NCBI RefSeq assembly: GCF_900108555.1
Contig: NZ_FNWV01000001.1
Location: 572,973-636,972, forward strand
DNA from: Ruminococcus flavefaciens
GTDB taxonomy: Bacteria > Bacillota > Clostridia > Oscillospirales > Ruminococcaceae
DNA: 64,000 bases
Reading direction: 5' to 3'
The notes under the pieces were generated by a model. It made no database searches. It saw nothing but the letters and a program-made list of their open reading frames with translations, and was not told the origin of the DNA. Below, in pieces: positions 49,081 through 57,667 of this stretch (position 1 is its first letter; each line of letters opens with the position of its first letter). The position numbers and the translations under genes were made by a program.

Positions 49081-51903
49081 TTATTTGAGATAGCTTTTAA
49101 GGTACTGTCCTGTATAGGACTTATCGCACTTTGCGACTTCCTCGGGCGTTCCCTGTGCAACGATCATTCCGCCGCCGTCACCGCCCTCAGGTCCCAGGTC
49201 GATGATATGGTCAGCTACCTTTATGACGTTAAGGTTATGCTCGATAACAAGCACGGTATTTCCCTGATCTGTCAGCTTTTGCAGTACATCTATGAGCTTG
49301 TGGACATCGGCTGTGTGAAGTCCAGTAGTAGGCTCGTCAAGGATATAGATAGTATTGCCTGTAGAACGTTTTGAAAGCTCCGTTGACAGCTTTACACGCT
49401 GAGCCTCACCGCCCGAAAGAGTAGTAGCAGGCTGACCTATTTTAATATAGCCAAGTCCAACTTCCTGCAAGGTTTTCAGCTTCCTTGCTATCTTCGGGAT
49501 ATGCTCGAAGAATTCCACACCCTCGTCAACGGTCATTTCAAGTACATCGTATATCGACTTTCCCTTGTAATGCACATCAAGAGTCTCGCGGTTGTACCTC
49601 TTCCCCTTGCAGACCTCGCATGGTACATAGATATCGGGCAGGAAGTGCATCTCTATCTTGATTATGCCGTCGCCCTCGCAGGCTTCGCAGCGTCCGCCTT
49701 TTACATTGAATGAGAAACGTCCGCTTGTGTAGCCATGAGCCTTAGCATCGGGAGTTTTTGCAAAAAGCTCACGGATATCGCCGAATACTCCCGTATATGT
49801 TGCAGGATTTGAACGGGGAGTCCTGCCTATTGGCGACTGGTCGATGCATATGACCTTGTCGAGGTTCTCGATGCCGTCCATTTCCTTGAATAAGCCGCAC
49901 TTTGTCTTTGCACGGTTCAGCTTTGCGGCAAGATGCTTGTATATTATCTCGTTTACAAGCGAGGATTTTCCAGAACCCGAAACGCCTGTTACGCAGACAA
50001 GCTCGCCGAGAGGTATCTGCACATCGACATTGCGGAGATTATGCTCGGAAGCTCCCTTTACCGTAAGGAATTTGCCGTTTCCGCTCCTGCGCTTCTTCGG
50101 CACTTCTATTTTCTTTTTGCCGCTGAGGTACTGTCCTGTAATGGAGTTTTTGCATTTCAGCAGCTTGTCCACAGTTCCTGCAAATACCACTTCTCCGCCG
50201 TGTATGCCTGCTCCGGGACCGATATCAACGATATAGTCCGCAGACAGCATGGTATCGTCATCATGCTCTACTACGATAAGGGTATTGCCTAAGTCGCGCA
50301 GCCTTTTCAAAGTTGCGATGAGCTTGTCGTTATCGCGCTGATGCAGTCCGATACTGGGTTCATCGAGGATATAGAGCACTCCAACAAGTGACGAGCCAAT
50401 CTGTGTTGCAAGTCTTATACGCTGGCTCTCACCGCCCGACAGAGTACCCGAAGAACGGGAAAGTGTAAGGTATTCAAGTCCTACGCTGCCGAGGAAGCCG
50501 AGACGCTCCTTTATTTCCTTGATTATGCGCTCGCCTACATAGCTGTCATGCTCGGAAAGCTTCAGCTCGTTGAAGAATTTTAGTCCGTCCTTTACCGAAA
50601 GATCGGTAAGCTCACTGATATTTTTTTCGCCAACTGTAACTGCAAGATATTCGTCCCGAAGTCTCTTTCCCTTGCAGACAGGACAGCTCACCTCGCTCAT
50701 GTACTCCTCTATCTCATTCTTTGACCATTCACTGGAAGTCTCCTTGTATCGGCGTTCAAGGTTATTGATAACGCCCTCGAAGGGTGAGCGGTAGCTTCCG
50801 CCGCCAAGTGAGTTGGGACGTTTCAGCTCCAGAGTCTCGTCGCCTGTACCGTACAGGAAAAGGTCAAGCTGTTCCTTTTTAAGCTCCTTTACTGGAACAT
50901 CAAGAGGTACACCGTACTGCTTCGATATAGCGCGGTAATACATCATTGAGATAGAAGTCTCGTCAAGACTGTTCCAGCCCGAAGCGTTTATAGCTCCGTC
51001 CTCGATAGAAAGCTCTTTATTAGGTACAACAAGATCGGGATCAATATGTCTGAAAACTCCAAGTCCCGTACACTTTGGGCAAGCTCCCACGGGATTATTG
51101 AACGAGAACATAACGGGTTCGAGCTCGCCTATGCTTATATTATGCTCGGGGCAGGCGTAGTTCTGGGAGAAAAGTATCTCCTCGCCGCCGATAACATCAG
51201 CAATTGCAAGTCCGCCTGTGAGACTGAATATAGTTTCAAGGCTGTCGGCGATACGGGACTCTATCCCCTCTTTTATAACTATACGGTCAACGATTATCTC
51301 GATATTGTGCTTCTTGTTCTTGTCCAGCTTTATCTCTTCCGTGAGCTCGTACATTATGCCGTCAACGCGGACACGGACAAATCCCGATTTTCTCGCGCTT
51401 TCAAGCTCCTTCGCGTACTGTCCCTTCCTGTTCCTTACAATAGGAGCAAGAAGCTGGAGCTTAGTGCCTACAGGAAGTGCCATAAGGGTATCAACTATCT
51501 GATCAACGGTCTGCTGTGTTATGACTCTGCCGCAGACAGGACAATGCGGAACGCCTATCCTTGCGTAGAGAAGTCGGAGATAGTCGTATATCTCGGTAAC
51601 AGTTCCCACTGTTGAACGTGGATTTTTCGATGTTGTTTTCTGGTCTATGGAGATAGCGGGAGAAAGTCCCTCGATGCTGTCAACATCGGGCTTTTCCATT
51701 TGTCCGAGGAACATTCTTGCGTATGATGAAAGGCTCTCGACGTAGCGGCGCTGACCGTCGGCGTAGATAGTATCAAAGGCAAGGGAGGATTTTCCCGAGC
51801 CTGAAAGTCCCGTCATAACGATAAGACGGTCGCGCGGCAGTTCAAGGTCTATATTTTTAAGATTATTGGCTCTTGCGCCTTTAATTATAATTTTATCGGT
51901 CAT
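49081..51903 (-). CDS. uvrA: Excinuclease ABC subunit A
   Basis: UvrA finds DNA lesions and loads UvrB in nucleotide-excision repair. The 940-residue protein has two ABC cassettes: Walker [12 protein letters not shown] and [11 protein letters not shown], signatures [12 protein letters not shown] and [12 protein letters not shown], and zinc modules with [21 protein letters not shown] and [12 protein letters not shown] is 6 bases ahead of the ATG. It is monocistronic. A LexA-box-like sequence upstream suggests SOS control. No uvrB lies beside it. Confidence 0.97.
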   Translation of the reverse strand: MTDKIIIKGARANNLKNIDLELPRDRLIVMTGLSGSGKSSLAFDTIYADGQRRYVESLSSYARMFLGQMEKPDVDSIEGLSPAISIDQKTTSKNPRSTVGTVTEIYDYLRLLYARIGVPHCPVCGRVITQQTVDQIVDTLMALPVGTKLQLLAPIVRNRKGQYAKELESARKSGFVRVRVDGIMYELTEEIKLDKNKKHNIEIIVDRIVIKEGIESRIADSLETIFSLTGGLAIADVIGGEEILFSQNYACPEHNISIGELEPVMFSFNNPVGACPKCTGLGVFRHIDPDLVVPNKELSIEDGAINASGWNSLDETSISMMYYRAISKQYGVPLDVPVKELKKEQLDLFLYGTGDETLELKRPNSLGGGSYRSPFEGVINNLERRYKETSSEWSKNEIEEYMSEVSCPVCKGKRLRDEYLAVTVGEKNISELTDLSVKDGLKFFNELKLSEHDSYVGERIIKEIKERLGFLGSVGLEYLTLSRSSGTLSGGESQRIRLATQIGSSLVGVLYILDEPSIGLHQRDNDKLIATLKRLRDLGNTLIVVEHDDDTMLSADYIVDIGPGAGIHGGEVVFAGTVDKLLKCKNSITGQYLSGKKKIEVPKKRRSGNGKFLTVKGASEHNLRNVDVQIPLGELVCVTGVSGSGKSSLVNEIIYKHLAAKLNRAKTKCGLFKEMDGIENLDKVICIDQSPIGRTPRSNPATYTGVFGDIRELFAKTPDAKAHGYTSGRFSFNVKGGRCEACEGDGIIKIEMHFLPDIYVPCEVCKGKRYNRETLDVHYKGKSIYDVLEMTVDEGVEFFEHIPKIARKLKTLQEVGLGYIKIGQPATTLSGGEAQRVKLSTELSKRSTGNTIYILDEPTTGLHTADVHKLIDVLQKLTDQGNTVLVIEHNLNVIKVADHIIDLGPEGGDGGGMIVAQGTPEEVAKCDKSYTGQYLKSYLK

Positions 51904-51986
51904 ATGGTACTCCTCAAAATACTACAGATGTTTTCATTTGCGTACAAGTAGTATTATAACACACTTATTATAAAAAATAAAGATAT

Positions 51987-51999
51987 CGAACATATTTTC
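51987..51999. promoter_or_regulatory. Candidate LexA (SOS) box upstream of uvrA
   Basis: CGAACATATTTTC differs from the Firmicute SOS half-sites GAAC-N4-GTTC by one base. It lies 84 bases before uvrA, just upstream of the TATAAT at 51953-51958, and could bind the LexA encoded at 2530. Confidence 0.45.
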
Positions 52000-52133
52000 T
52001 TCTTTTAACATAAATATTTTTATTTCCCACCTTGATTTGTTCATAATATAACTATATAATGAAAAGTAACAATAACAAAGGGATATTAAAAGAGCTCCAT
52101 GAGGAGCATATCATTGACAAAGGAGGTGTAGAT

Positions 52134-52289
52134 GTGGTATACGTATGTGACGCTTGCGGCTGGGAATACGATGAAGAGAAGGGCTCTCCCGAAAACGGTA
52201 TAGCTCCCGGCACAAAGTTTGAAGATCTTCCCGATGATTTTGAATGTCCTCTCTGCGGAGTAAGCAAAGAGATGTTCTCTGAACAATAA
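52134..52289 (+). CDS. Rubredoxin
   Basis: This 51-residue electron carrier holds one iron with four Cys: [10 protein letters not shown] near the start and CPLCGV near the end, with the family's [18 protein letters not shown] loop. It passes electrons in anaerobic oxidative-stress or redox reactions in the cytosol. The GTG at 52134 is chosen because AAAGGAGGTG (52119-52128) precedes it by 5 bases; an in-frame ATG 75 bases upstream has no site and would add an unrelated 25-residue extension. Confidence 0.93.
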   Translation: MVYVCDACGWEYDEEKGSPENGIAPGTKFEDLPDDFECPLCGVSKEMFSEQ

Positions 52290-52293
52290 AAAT

Positions 52294-52410
52294 AAGCTCC
52301 CGGAGAGGTGTCCCCTCTGCCTAAATCGCGGCATAAAATTACCGAGCCAATACTTTCAGGCTCGGTAATTCACTTTTTCCGCTAAGAGAAGCTGACCAAT
52401 ACGGGAGCTT
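52294..52410. ncRNA. Structured region after rubredoxin, possible small RNA or complex terminator
   Basis: A nine-base perfect outer stem AAGCTCCCG / CGGGAGCTT (52294-52302 with 52402-52410) encloses three hairpins: AGAGG/CCTCT (about 52305-52319), GCC/GGC and a strong AATTACCGAGCC / GGCTCGGTAATT (52337-52348 with 52359-52370). I do not recognise a known RNA family. It could be the rubredoxin terminator system or an RNA on either strand. Confidence 0.4.
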
Positions 52411-52436
52411 TTAACTTATAACCCCATTTCAATTTC

Positions 52437-52463
52437 GGAACGCCGAGGGCGGCGTTCCCTACA
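52437..52463. repeat. TAGGGG-type palindromic repeat, copy 9
   Basis: GGAACGCCGAGGGCGGCGTTCCCTACA keeps the CCCTACA end and the GGAACGCC/GGCGTTCC stem. It lies just before the DUF1846 terminator. Confidence 0.7.
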
Positions 52464-52468
52464 AAAAA

Positions 52469-52492
52469 AGAAGCGATCATAAGATCGCTTCT
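52469..52492. terminator. Terminator of the DUF1846 gene (bidirectional)
   Basis: Perfect stem AGAAGCGATC / GATCGCTTCT, loop ATAA, with A- and T-runs outside. Confidence 0.88.
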
Positions 52493-52498
52493 TTTTTA

Positions 52499-53968
52499 TT
52501 ATGATTCGTATTTAGGTTCGCAGGTAAGGTTGATACCAAGTCTCTTGAAGATACGCTCGTCAACTGCCGAAAGGATAACAGTTGAATGTACCTCACAGCC
52601 GCGGAGCTTTGATATCTGCTCCATAGCCTTCTTGGCGTTTTCATCTGTATTTGCGCAGATAGAAAGTGCTATAAGAGTTTCATCGGTATGCATTCTCGGG
52701 TTGTTGTTGCCGAGGTGATTTACCTTTAATGCCATGATAGGCTCAATTACGTTAGGAGACATAAGGAGTATATCATCATCTATCTTAGCAAAATGCTTCA
52801 GTGCATTTATGAGAAGTGCTGATACTGCACCGAGAAGATTTGAAGTGCGGCCTGTAAGTATAGTACCGTCGGGAAGCTCCATTGCTGCCGCAGGTCCTTC
52901 TGTTTCCTTTTCCTTTTCAAGAGCTGCCAAAACAACTTTTCTGTCCTCAACAGTTACGCTTGCCTGCTTCATAAGGAGTTCAAGCTTCATTACCTCGTCA
53001 TTTGAGATGAGTCCCTTACGGTAGTCACACATACCTGTATAATAGCGGCGAACTATCTCCTGCTTTGCAGCTTCGCTGACAGCTTCATCGTCAACGATAC
53101 AGTTTCCAGCCATATTAACGCCCATATCCGTAGGTGATTTGTATGGAGATTCGCCGAGGATAGTTTCAAACATTGCATTGAGCACGGGGAATATCTCCAC
53201 ATCACGGTTGTAGTTTACGGTGGTCTTGCCGTAAGCTTCAAGGTGGAAAGGATCTATCATATTAACATCGTTAAGGTCTGCTGTTGCAGCCTCATAAGCG
53301 ATATTTACAGGGTGACGGAGAGGAAGGTTCCATATTGGGAAAGTCTCGAACTTTGCATATCCTGCATTTACACCTCTCTTGTGCTCATGGTAGAGCTGTG
53401 AAAGACAGGTAGCCATTTTACCGCTTCCCGGTCCGGGAGCTGTTATAACGACGAGTTTGCGGCTCGTTACGATATAATCATTTTTGCCGTATCCCTCATC
53501 ACTGATGATATACCGGAGATTTGAAGGATAGCCCTTGATGCTGTAATGGTGGTATACCTTTATGCCGAGGGCTTCAAGTCTCTTCTGAAAAGCGTCTGCT
53601 GTAGGCTGACCATCATAACGGGTAAGGACAACACTGCTCACATAAAGTCCGATCTTTGTGAAAACATTGAAAAGACGGATAACATCTACATCGTATGTTA
53701 TACCGAGGTCGCCTCTGACCTTGTTCTTTTCGATATCGTCAGAGTTTATGACGATAACTATCTCTGCATCTTCTTTAAGCTGAAGAAGCATCTGTAACTT
53801 ACTGTCGGGCTTAAATCCAGGAAGTACTCTCGAAGCATGGAAATCATCGAAAAGCTTGCCTCCGAATTCAAGATAGAGCTTATCACCAAACTGTGATATT
53901 CGCTGTCTGATGTGTTCAGACTGTGTTTTGAGGTATTTTTCGTTATCAAATCCGATTTTAAAACTCAT
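52499..53968 (-). CDS. DUF1846 protein
   Basis: The 489-residue cytosolic protein matches DUF1846, a family of about 500 residues common in anaerobic Firmicutes. It carries LYLEFGGKLFDDFHASRVLPGF near the start and VVITAPGPGSGKMATCLSQLYHE, a P-loop-like segment, near residue 170. Its biochemical role is unknown to me. The minus-strand ribosome site is GGGAGGAAT. It is monocistronic. Confidence 0.9.
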   Translation of the reverse strand: MSFKIGFDNEKYLKTQSEHIRQRISQFGDKLYLEFGGKLFDDFHASRVLPGFKPDSKLQMLLQLKEDAEIVIVINSDDIEKNKVRGDLGITYDVDVIRLFNVFTKIGLYVSSVVLTRYDGQPTADAFQKRLEALGIKVYHHYSIKGYPSNLRYIISDEGYGKNDYIVTSRKLVVITAPGPGSGKMATCLSQLYHEHKRGVNAGYAKFETFPIWNLPLRHPVNIAYEAATADLNDVNMIDPFHLEAYGKTTVNYNRDVEIFPVLNAMFETILGESPYKSPTDMGVNMAGNCIVDDEAVSEAAKQEIVRRYYTGMCDYRKGLISNDEVMKLELLMKQASVTVEDRKVVLAALEKEKETEGPAAAMELPDGTILTGRTSNLLGAVSALLINALKHFAKIDDDILLMSPNVIEPIMALKVNHLGNNNPRMHTDETLIALSICANTDENAKKAMEQISKLRGCEVHSTVILSAVDERIFKRLGINLTCEPKYES

Positions 53969-54129
53969 TTACTTATTCCTCCCGTTAAAATATCATAACT
54001 TATTATATATCAAACCTTTTCAAATTTCAAGTACCAAACCGAAAAAAACTAAAATCAGTAACAATTCATGGTAAAATCATTGCAAATCCAAACATTTTAG
54101 GCATATTTTGTAAATTTTTAGTTAAAAGC

Positions 54130-54158
54130 TTGCCTGCATATATATAATGTGTTATAAT
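54130..54158 (+). promoter_or_regulatory. Diguanylate cyclase promoter
   Basis: TTGCCT (54130-54135) and TATAAT (54153-54158), spacer 17, extended -10 TG. Confidence 0.7.
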
Positions 54159-54190
54159 AAGTATGGTCTTCTATGGGGAAGGAGGATTCT

Positions 54191-55318
54191 ATGAATCTAC
54201 AAGCTATCACAGTAACTAACTTGATAGGTGTAACGATACTCTTCGTACTTCTTATCAGCAGTTATCTCGTTCGTCAGCGCAAACAGCTGAGTGACAGAGT
54301 TTTTTCTGCTATGATAGGTATTACAATAGCAGCTTGTTTAGGCGAAACTGTTGCCTTCTGGGTAGACGGCAAGACTTTTACAGGTGCAACTGCCATTACT
54401 TCCGTCACAAATACAGTTCTTTACGCCATGAATATATCTCTTTCATTCATGTGGTGTGTTTACGTTGATCTAAGGCTATATAAACAGAAAAGCCGATTAA
54501 AAAAATACTATACTCGTCTTGCAATACCATCGGTATTACTTATTCTCGCACTTATCCCTAACCTCAAATGGGGTTATCTTTTCACAATTGATGAAAACAA
54601 CGTATATCATCGTCAGCCACTGGGATATATCTACTTTTTCAGCGTTTTCCTTTATCTCGGTCTCAGCGTAGCCGTAAGGTACAGATACTACAAGGGTTCG
54701 CAGAAAGCCAGATTTTTCCCGATATGGATGTTTATAACTCCCATAATAATAGGTTCGACGACACAGCTCCTGTTCTACGGCATATCCCTTGTATGGTGTT
54801 CCATAGCGATAGCTCTCGCAGGAACATATATGAGTTTACAGAACGAGCTTTCCTACATTGATCCTCTTACACAGCTTTACAACCGTAATTATCTCGACCA
54901 TATCCTGTCCGATATATCGTGCAGAGGTGCTCAGGTTGGCGGTATAATGATAGATATCGACTTCTTCAAGAGCATAAATGATATGTACGGTCATTCAACA
55001 GGAGATAAGGCTCTTATCAATGCCGCAGAGATAATACGCAGCGCAAAGCCGTCAAAGAGCGTAGCCGTTCGTTTTGCAGGTGATGAATTCATCATCATAT
55101 CCGAAGCTGACAGCGAATTTGATCTGCTCAATATCGAAAAGAGCATCAGAAATCAGCTAAGCAAATTCAATTCCGAGGACAGAAGCGATTATCAGCTGTC
55201 TTTCTCAATAGGAAAAAGCCTTTTCAGCGGTACAGACACTATCGACAAGTTCCTCAACGAAATGGACGATAATATGTACACGGAGAAAAGGAAGAAGCAT
55301 TGCCGCTCAACTGCCTGA
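54191..55318 (+). CDS. Membrane diguanylate cyclase (GGDEF)
   Basis: This 375-residue protein makes c-di-GMP from two GTP. It has about six or seven membrane segments (residues 5-210) and a C-terminal GGDEF domain with SYIDPLTQLYNRNYLD, MIDIDFFKSINDMYGHSTGD and FAGDEF, where the first Gly is Ala, as in many active members. No autoinhibitory RxxD site is clear. ATG 54191 follows AAGGAGGA. The membrane part is a sensor of unknown ligand. It has its own promoter. Confidence 0.9.
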   Translation: MNLQAITVTNLIGVTILFVLLISSYLVRQRKQLSDRVFSAMIGITIAACLGETVAFWVDGKTFTGATAITSVTNTVLYAMNISLSFMWCVYVDLRLYKQKSRLKKYYTRLAIPSVLLILALIPNLKWGYLFTIDENNVYHRQPLGYIYFFSVFLYLGLSVAVRYRYYKGSQKARFFPIWMFITPIIIGSTTQLLFYGISLVWCSIAIALAGTYMSLQNELSYIDPLTQLYNRNYLDHILSDISCRGAQVGGIMIDIDFFKSINDMYGHSTGDKALINAAEIIRSAKPSKSVAVRFAGDEFIIISEADSEFDLLNIEKSIRNQLSKFNSEDRSDYQLSFSIGKSLFSGTDTIDKFLNEMDDNMYTEKRKKHCRSTA

Positions 55319-55336
55319 AAATCTTGCTTCGGGCTC

Positions 55337-55365
55337 TTGACAAGCTAAAAAAGATGTGGTATGAT
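55337..55365 (+). promoter_or_regulatory. Promoter of the T-box operon
   Basis: TTGACA (55337-55342) and TATGAT (55360-55365), spacer 17. The expected start is near 55372, giving a leader of about 260 bases before the first gene. Confidence 0.8.
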
Positions 55366-55371
55366 AAACAG

Positions 55372-55607
55372 GTAAATACTGTGAACGAATAAAACCTGTA
55401 CAGTGCCCGATACAGAGAGTTCCCGTTCGGTGCAAGGGAATGACGGCGTACAGAGACTTACATTCGGGAGTTGCCGCATTGAAGCTTTTCAGTAGGTGCG
55501 GACGGGCAGCCCGTTACAGCTTCTCGAGTTCCGTATATACGGAAAAATCGGGGTGGTACCGCGAGTAACTTCGCCCCCGGACAGTTTATGCTGTTCGGGG
55601 GCTTTTA
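55372..55607 (+). promoter_or_regulatory. T-box leader, probable tyrosine specificity
   Basis: A T-box riboswitch senses uncharged tRNA. Visible parts are the stem I base CCCGA/TCGGG (55406-55410 with 55463-55467), AGAGAG, the apical hairpin TTCCC/GGGAA with GGTGCAAG, and the T-box sequence GGGTGGTACCGCG (55551-55563). The terminator stem is GCCCCCGGACAG / CTGTTCGGGGGC (55573-55602) followed by TTTTATTTTT. On the 3' side of stem I, TAC (55459-55461) followed by A is the best specifier codon, pointing to tRNA-Tyr. tyrS lies 2 kb downstream, supporting this. Confidence 0.9.
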
Positions 55608-55630
55608 TTTTTCGGAGAGGAGTGAACGCC

Positions 55631-56092
55631 ATGAAAAAAGCAATCGGATATCTCAGCCTTTCGCTGGCTGTATTCCTCGTTTCGCTTTTATTTATGTATA
55701 TCGGCTTCATGAGCCCTGCAAAAAACGGCGCTGACTCCCCTTTTATACGCATGACTGTGTGCACTGTGCTGTGTTTTTGCTTCACATCGCTGTTCACAAG
55801 GTATATCCACCCGTTTTCGGGGCTTGCAGGTCTTGACAGTGCAAATCTCAACCTGGGATTTACCATAGCCATACTCCTTGCAGTATTCGTGGAATTCGTC
55901 ACATTCGGCAATACTACCGTTGAGCCCTACTTGGACACACTTGTGCAGAAGAACACAGGCAGCTTCGGCGAAAACTTCTACGGATACATTAAATATATAT
56001 TTATGGGCGATCAGCTCCTTGTGGCAGTCCGTACCTTCATACACTCCGCTTTCCTCGGTCTGCTGAAAGCCATAATGAAACACGCGGACTGA
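55631..56092 (+). CDS. Hypothetical four-helix membrane protein, first gene after the T-box
   Basis: I do not recognise it. The 153-residue protein has four membrane segments (YLSLSLAVFLVSLLFMYIGF, MTVCTVLCFCFTSLFT, FTIAILLAVFVEFVTFG, LLVAVRTFIHSAFLGLL). GAGAGGAG lies about 9 bases before the ATG; a longer frame runs through the T-box and is rejected. As the first gene behind the leader, it should respond to uncharged tRNA-Tyr. A VanZ-like fold is possible from size and topology but no signature is clear. Confidence 0.75.
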   Translation: MKKAIGYLSLSLAVFLVSLLFMYIGFMSPAKNGADSPFIRMTVCTVLCFCFTSLFTRYIHPFSGLAGLDSANLNLGFTIAILLAVFVEFVTFGNTTVEPYLDTLVQKNTGSFGENFYGYIKYIFMGDQLLVAVRTFIHSAFLGLLKAIMKHAD

Positions 56093-56188
56093 GCAATGTA
56101 CGCGAAAGGTCGTGATATACATGAAAACGCCCGACGTTTTCATTGCTTATGCATATAACACTGTAAACTTATTCAAAGGCGGTGAAAT

Positions 56189-56758
56189 ATGAAAACATAT
56201 ACCATAATCGGAGGAGTCAACGGTGTTGGCAAAAGCAGCTTTACAGGCGTTCTCGTCCGTAAGACCGATGATCTCGGCTTAATAATCGACACCGACAAGC
56301 TAAATGCTGAATTTGACGGAGACCGAATCGAAGGCGGCAAAAAAGCAATAAAACTTATGGAAGAATGTCTTGAAAAGGGGCTAAGCTTTACACAGGAGAC
56401 TACTCTTTCGGAAGTCAGGACACTGAAAACCATTCGCCGCGCTATAGAACTTGATTATCACATAAAACTGTATTATATAGGCGTAAACAGCTGCGAAGAA
56501 AGCCTGCTGAGAATAGCAAACCGAGTACGCAAGGGCGGTCACGATATCCCTGCTGAGGACGTACACCGCAGATACGAAAAGCGTTTCAACGACCTTGCTG
56601 CTGTGCTGCCATATTGCAGTGAAGCTGAATTCTGGGATAACGAAAACGGATTCGTCAATGTGGGCGAATACAAAAACGGTAATCTCGTAATATATGGCAA
56701 TGAGCCGCCTGAATGGCTCTTAAAGCTGAAAACCATGCTCGAAGAAAAAGAAATTTGA
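56189..56758 (+). CDS. Zeta-toxin-like P-loop kinase
   Basis: The 189-residue protein has Walker A GGVNGVGKSS, IIDTDKLNAEF (catalytic Asp region), FTQETTLSEVR and ANRVRKGGHDIPAEDVHRRYEKR, the pattern of zeta-toxin/AAA-type nucleoside-kinase folds often annotated as zeta toxin domain proteins. Classical zeta toxins phosphorylate UDP-GlcNAc and have an epsilon antitoxin; none is seen here. Many stand-alone members are probably ordinary kinases. AAAGGCGG precedes the ATG by about 7 bases. It lies 96 bases after the membrane gene, probably in the same transcript. Confidence 0.82.
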   Translation: MKTYTIIGGVNGVGKSSFTGVLVRKTDDLGLIIDTDKLNAEFDGDRIEGGKKAIKLMEECLEKGLSFTQETTLSEVRTLKTIRRAIELDYHIKLYYIGVNSCEESLLRIANRVRKGGHDIPAEDVHRRYEKRFNDLAAVLPYCSEAEFWDNENGFVNVGEYKNGNLVIYGNEPPEWLLKLKTMLEEKEI

Positions 56759-56785
56759 TTATTTTATTCTTTACGGTAATTGCTT

Positions 56786-57664
56786 ATGAAAAAACGGAAA
56801 AAGGAAATCGGACTTCTTATACTGCTTTTCAGCAGTATATCTGCGTTATTATTTTTTATAGCTGTTTTAATGGAACGATATAACGAATTATGGTTTACAT
56901 TCACACCTCTTTTGATGATACCGTTTTTTCTGCTGATAAATATTGCAGAAGAAAAACTGGCTGATAAAAAATCTGAAAGCAAAGCTTTAAAAAGTGCTTC
57001 CGAACCTGAATCCGTTATAAGGCAGCAGATTCTTGAAAACTATGAAAAAAACGCTTTTCGTGAAATCACCGGCGAAAATATGAAATCTGATTTAAAAACT
57101 ATAAGTCGATGGAAATTCGCTCCGAGATGGCTTTTTATGTCTTTTTCAGTGCTGATATTCATTCCGTTTGCATTATGGATATATAAAGATGACCATGATT
57201 TTATATCAGAAATTCTACTTATTTTTACAAGTGGAATCGCTATTTTATGCTTTGTAATGGCAATAATTCATTTCAGCGGTTTTTATGTGAAACTGTTTAT
57301 AAAACGGGCTGACGAAAAACTTCCTATGATAGAGCGTTCTTATATGGGAGGCAACATGATCTGCACCAAAGAATGTGATTTTAACATTGGAATAGATTAC
57401 TGTGTATACATCAATATGTCTGAAACAGGTTATTTCAGCATTTCTGATATATACAATGCCGTACTTACAAGAAAGCGCACAAAAAAATATGACCGTTACA
57501 GTTTTTACGGCGGTGAAAAAAACGAGTTATATGTGTGTATTTCTTTAAAGAACCAAAAGCATACATATGATATTCACGGGAACGAATTACAGCTCGAATA
57601 TCTCTGTGACGAACTCATGCGCCGCGGAGTTAAAATAATAAAAAATAATTTAAAGGAGAAATAA
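56786..57664 (+). CDS. Hypothetical AT-rich membrane protein between zeta-like gene and tyrS
   Basis: I do not recognise the family. The 292-residue protein has two membrane segments near the N-terminus (LLILLFSSISALLFFIAVL and FTPLLMIPFFLLINI), a charged linker, two more (WLFMSFSVLIFIPFALWIY and ILCFVMAIIHFSGFYVKLF) and a soluble C-terminal domain of about 110 residues with YSFYGGEKNELYVCISLKN. Codon use is clearly more AT-rich than in tyrS. ATG 56786 has only a weak ribosome site. The stop is three bases before tyrS, so the genes are tightly linked, perhaps as an insertion into a tyrS operon. Confidence 0.75.
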   Translation: MKKRKKEIGLLILLFSSISALLFFIAVLMERYNELWFTFTPLLMIPFFLLINIAEEKLADKKSESKALKSASEPESVIRQQILENYEKNAFREITGENMKSDLKTISRWKFAPRWLFMSFSVLIFIPFALWIYKDDHDFISEILLIFTSGIAILCFVMAIIHFSGFYVKLFIKRADEKLPMIERSYMGGNMICTKECDFNIGIDYCVYINMSETGYFSISDIYNAVLTRKRTKKYDRYSFYGGEKNELYVCISLKNQKHTYDIHGNELQLEYLCDELMRRGVKIIKNNLKEK

Positions 57665-57667
57665 ATA

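Noticed and set aside
55496..55630. Upstream extension of the first gene behind the T-box
   Set aside because: It would be translated from within the T-box and terminator, and no ribosome site precedes it.
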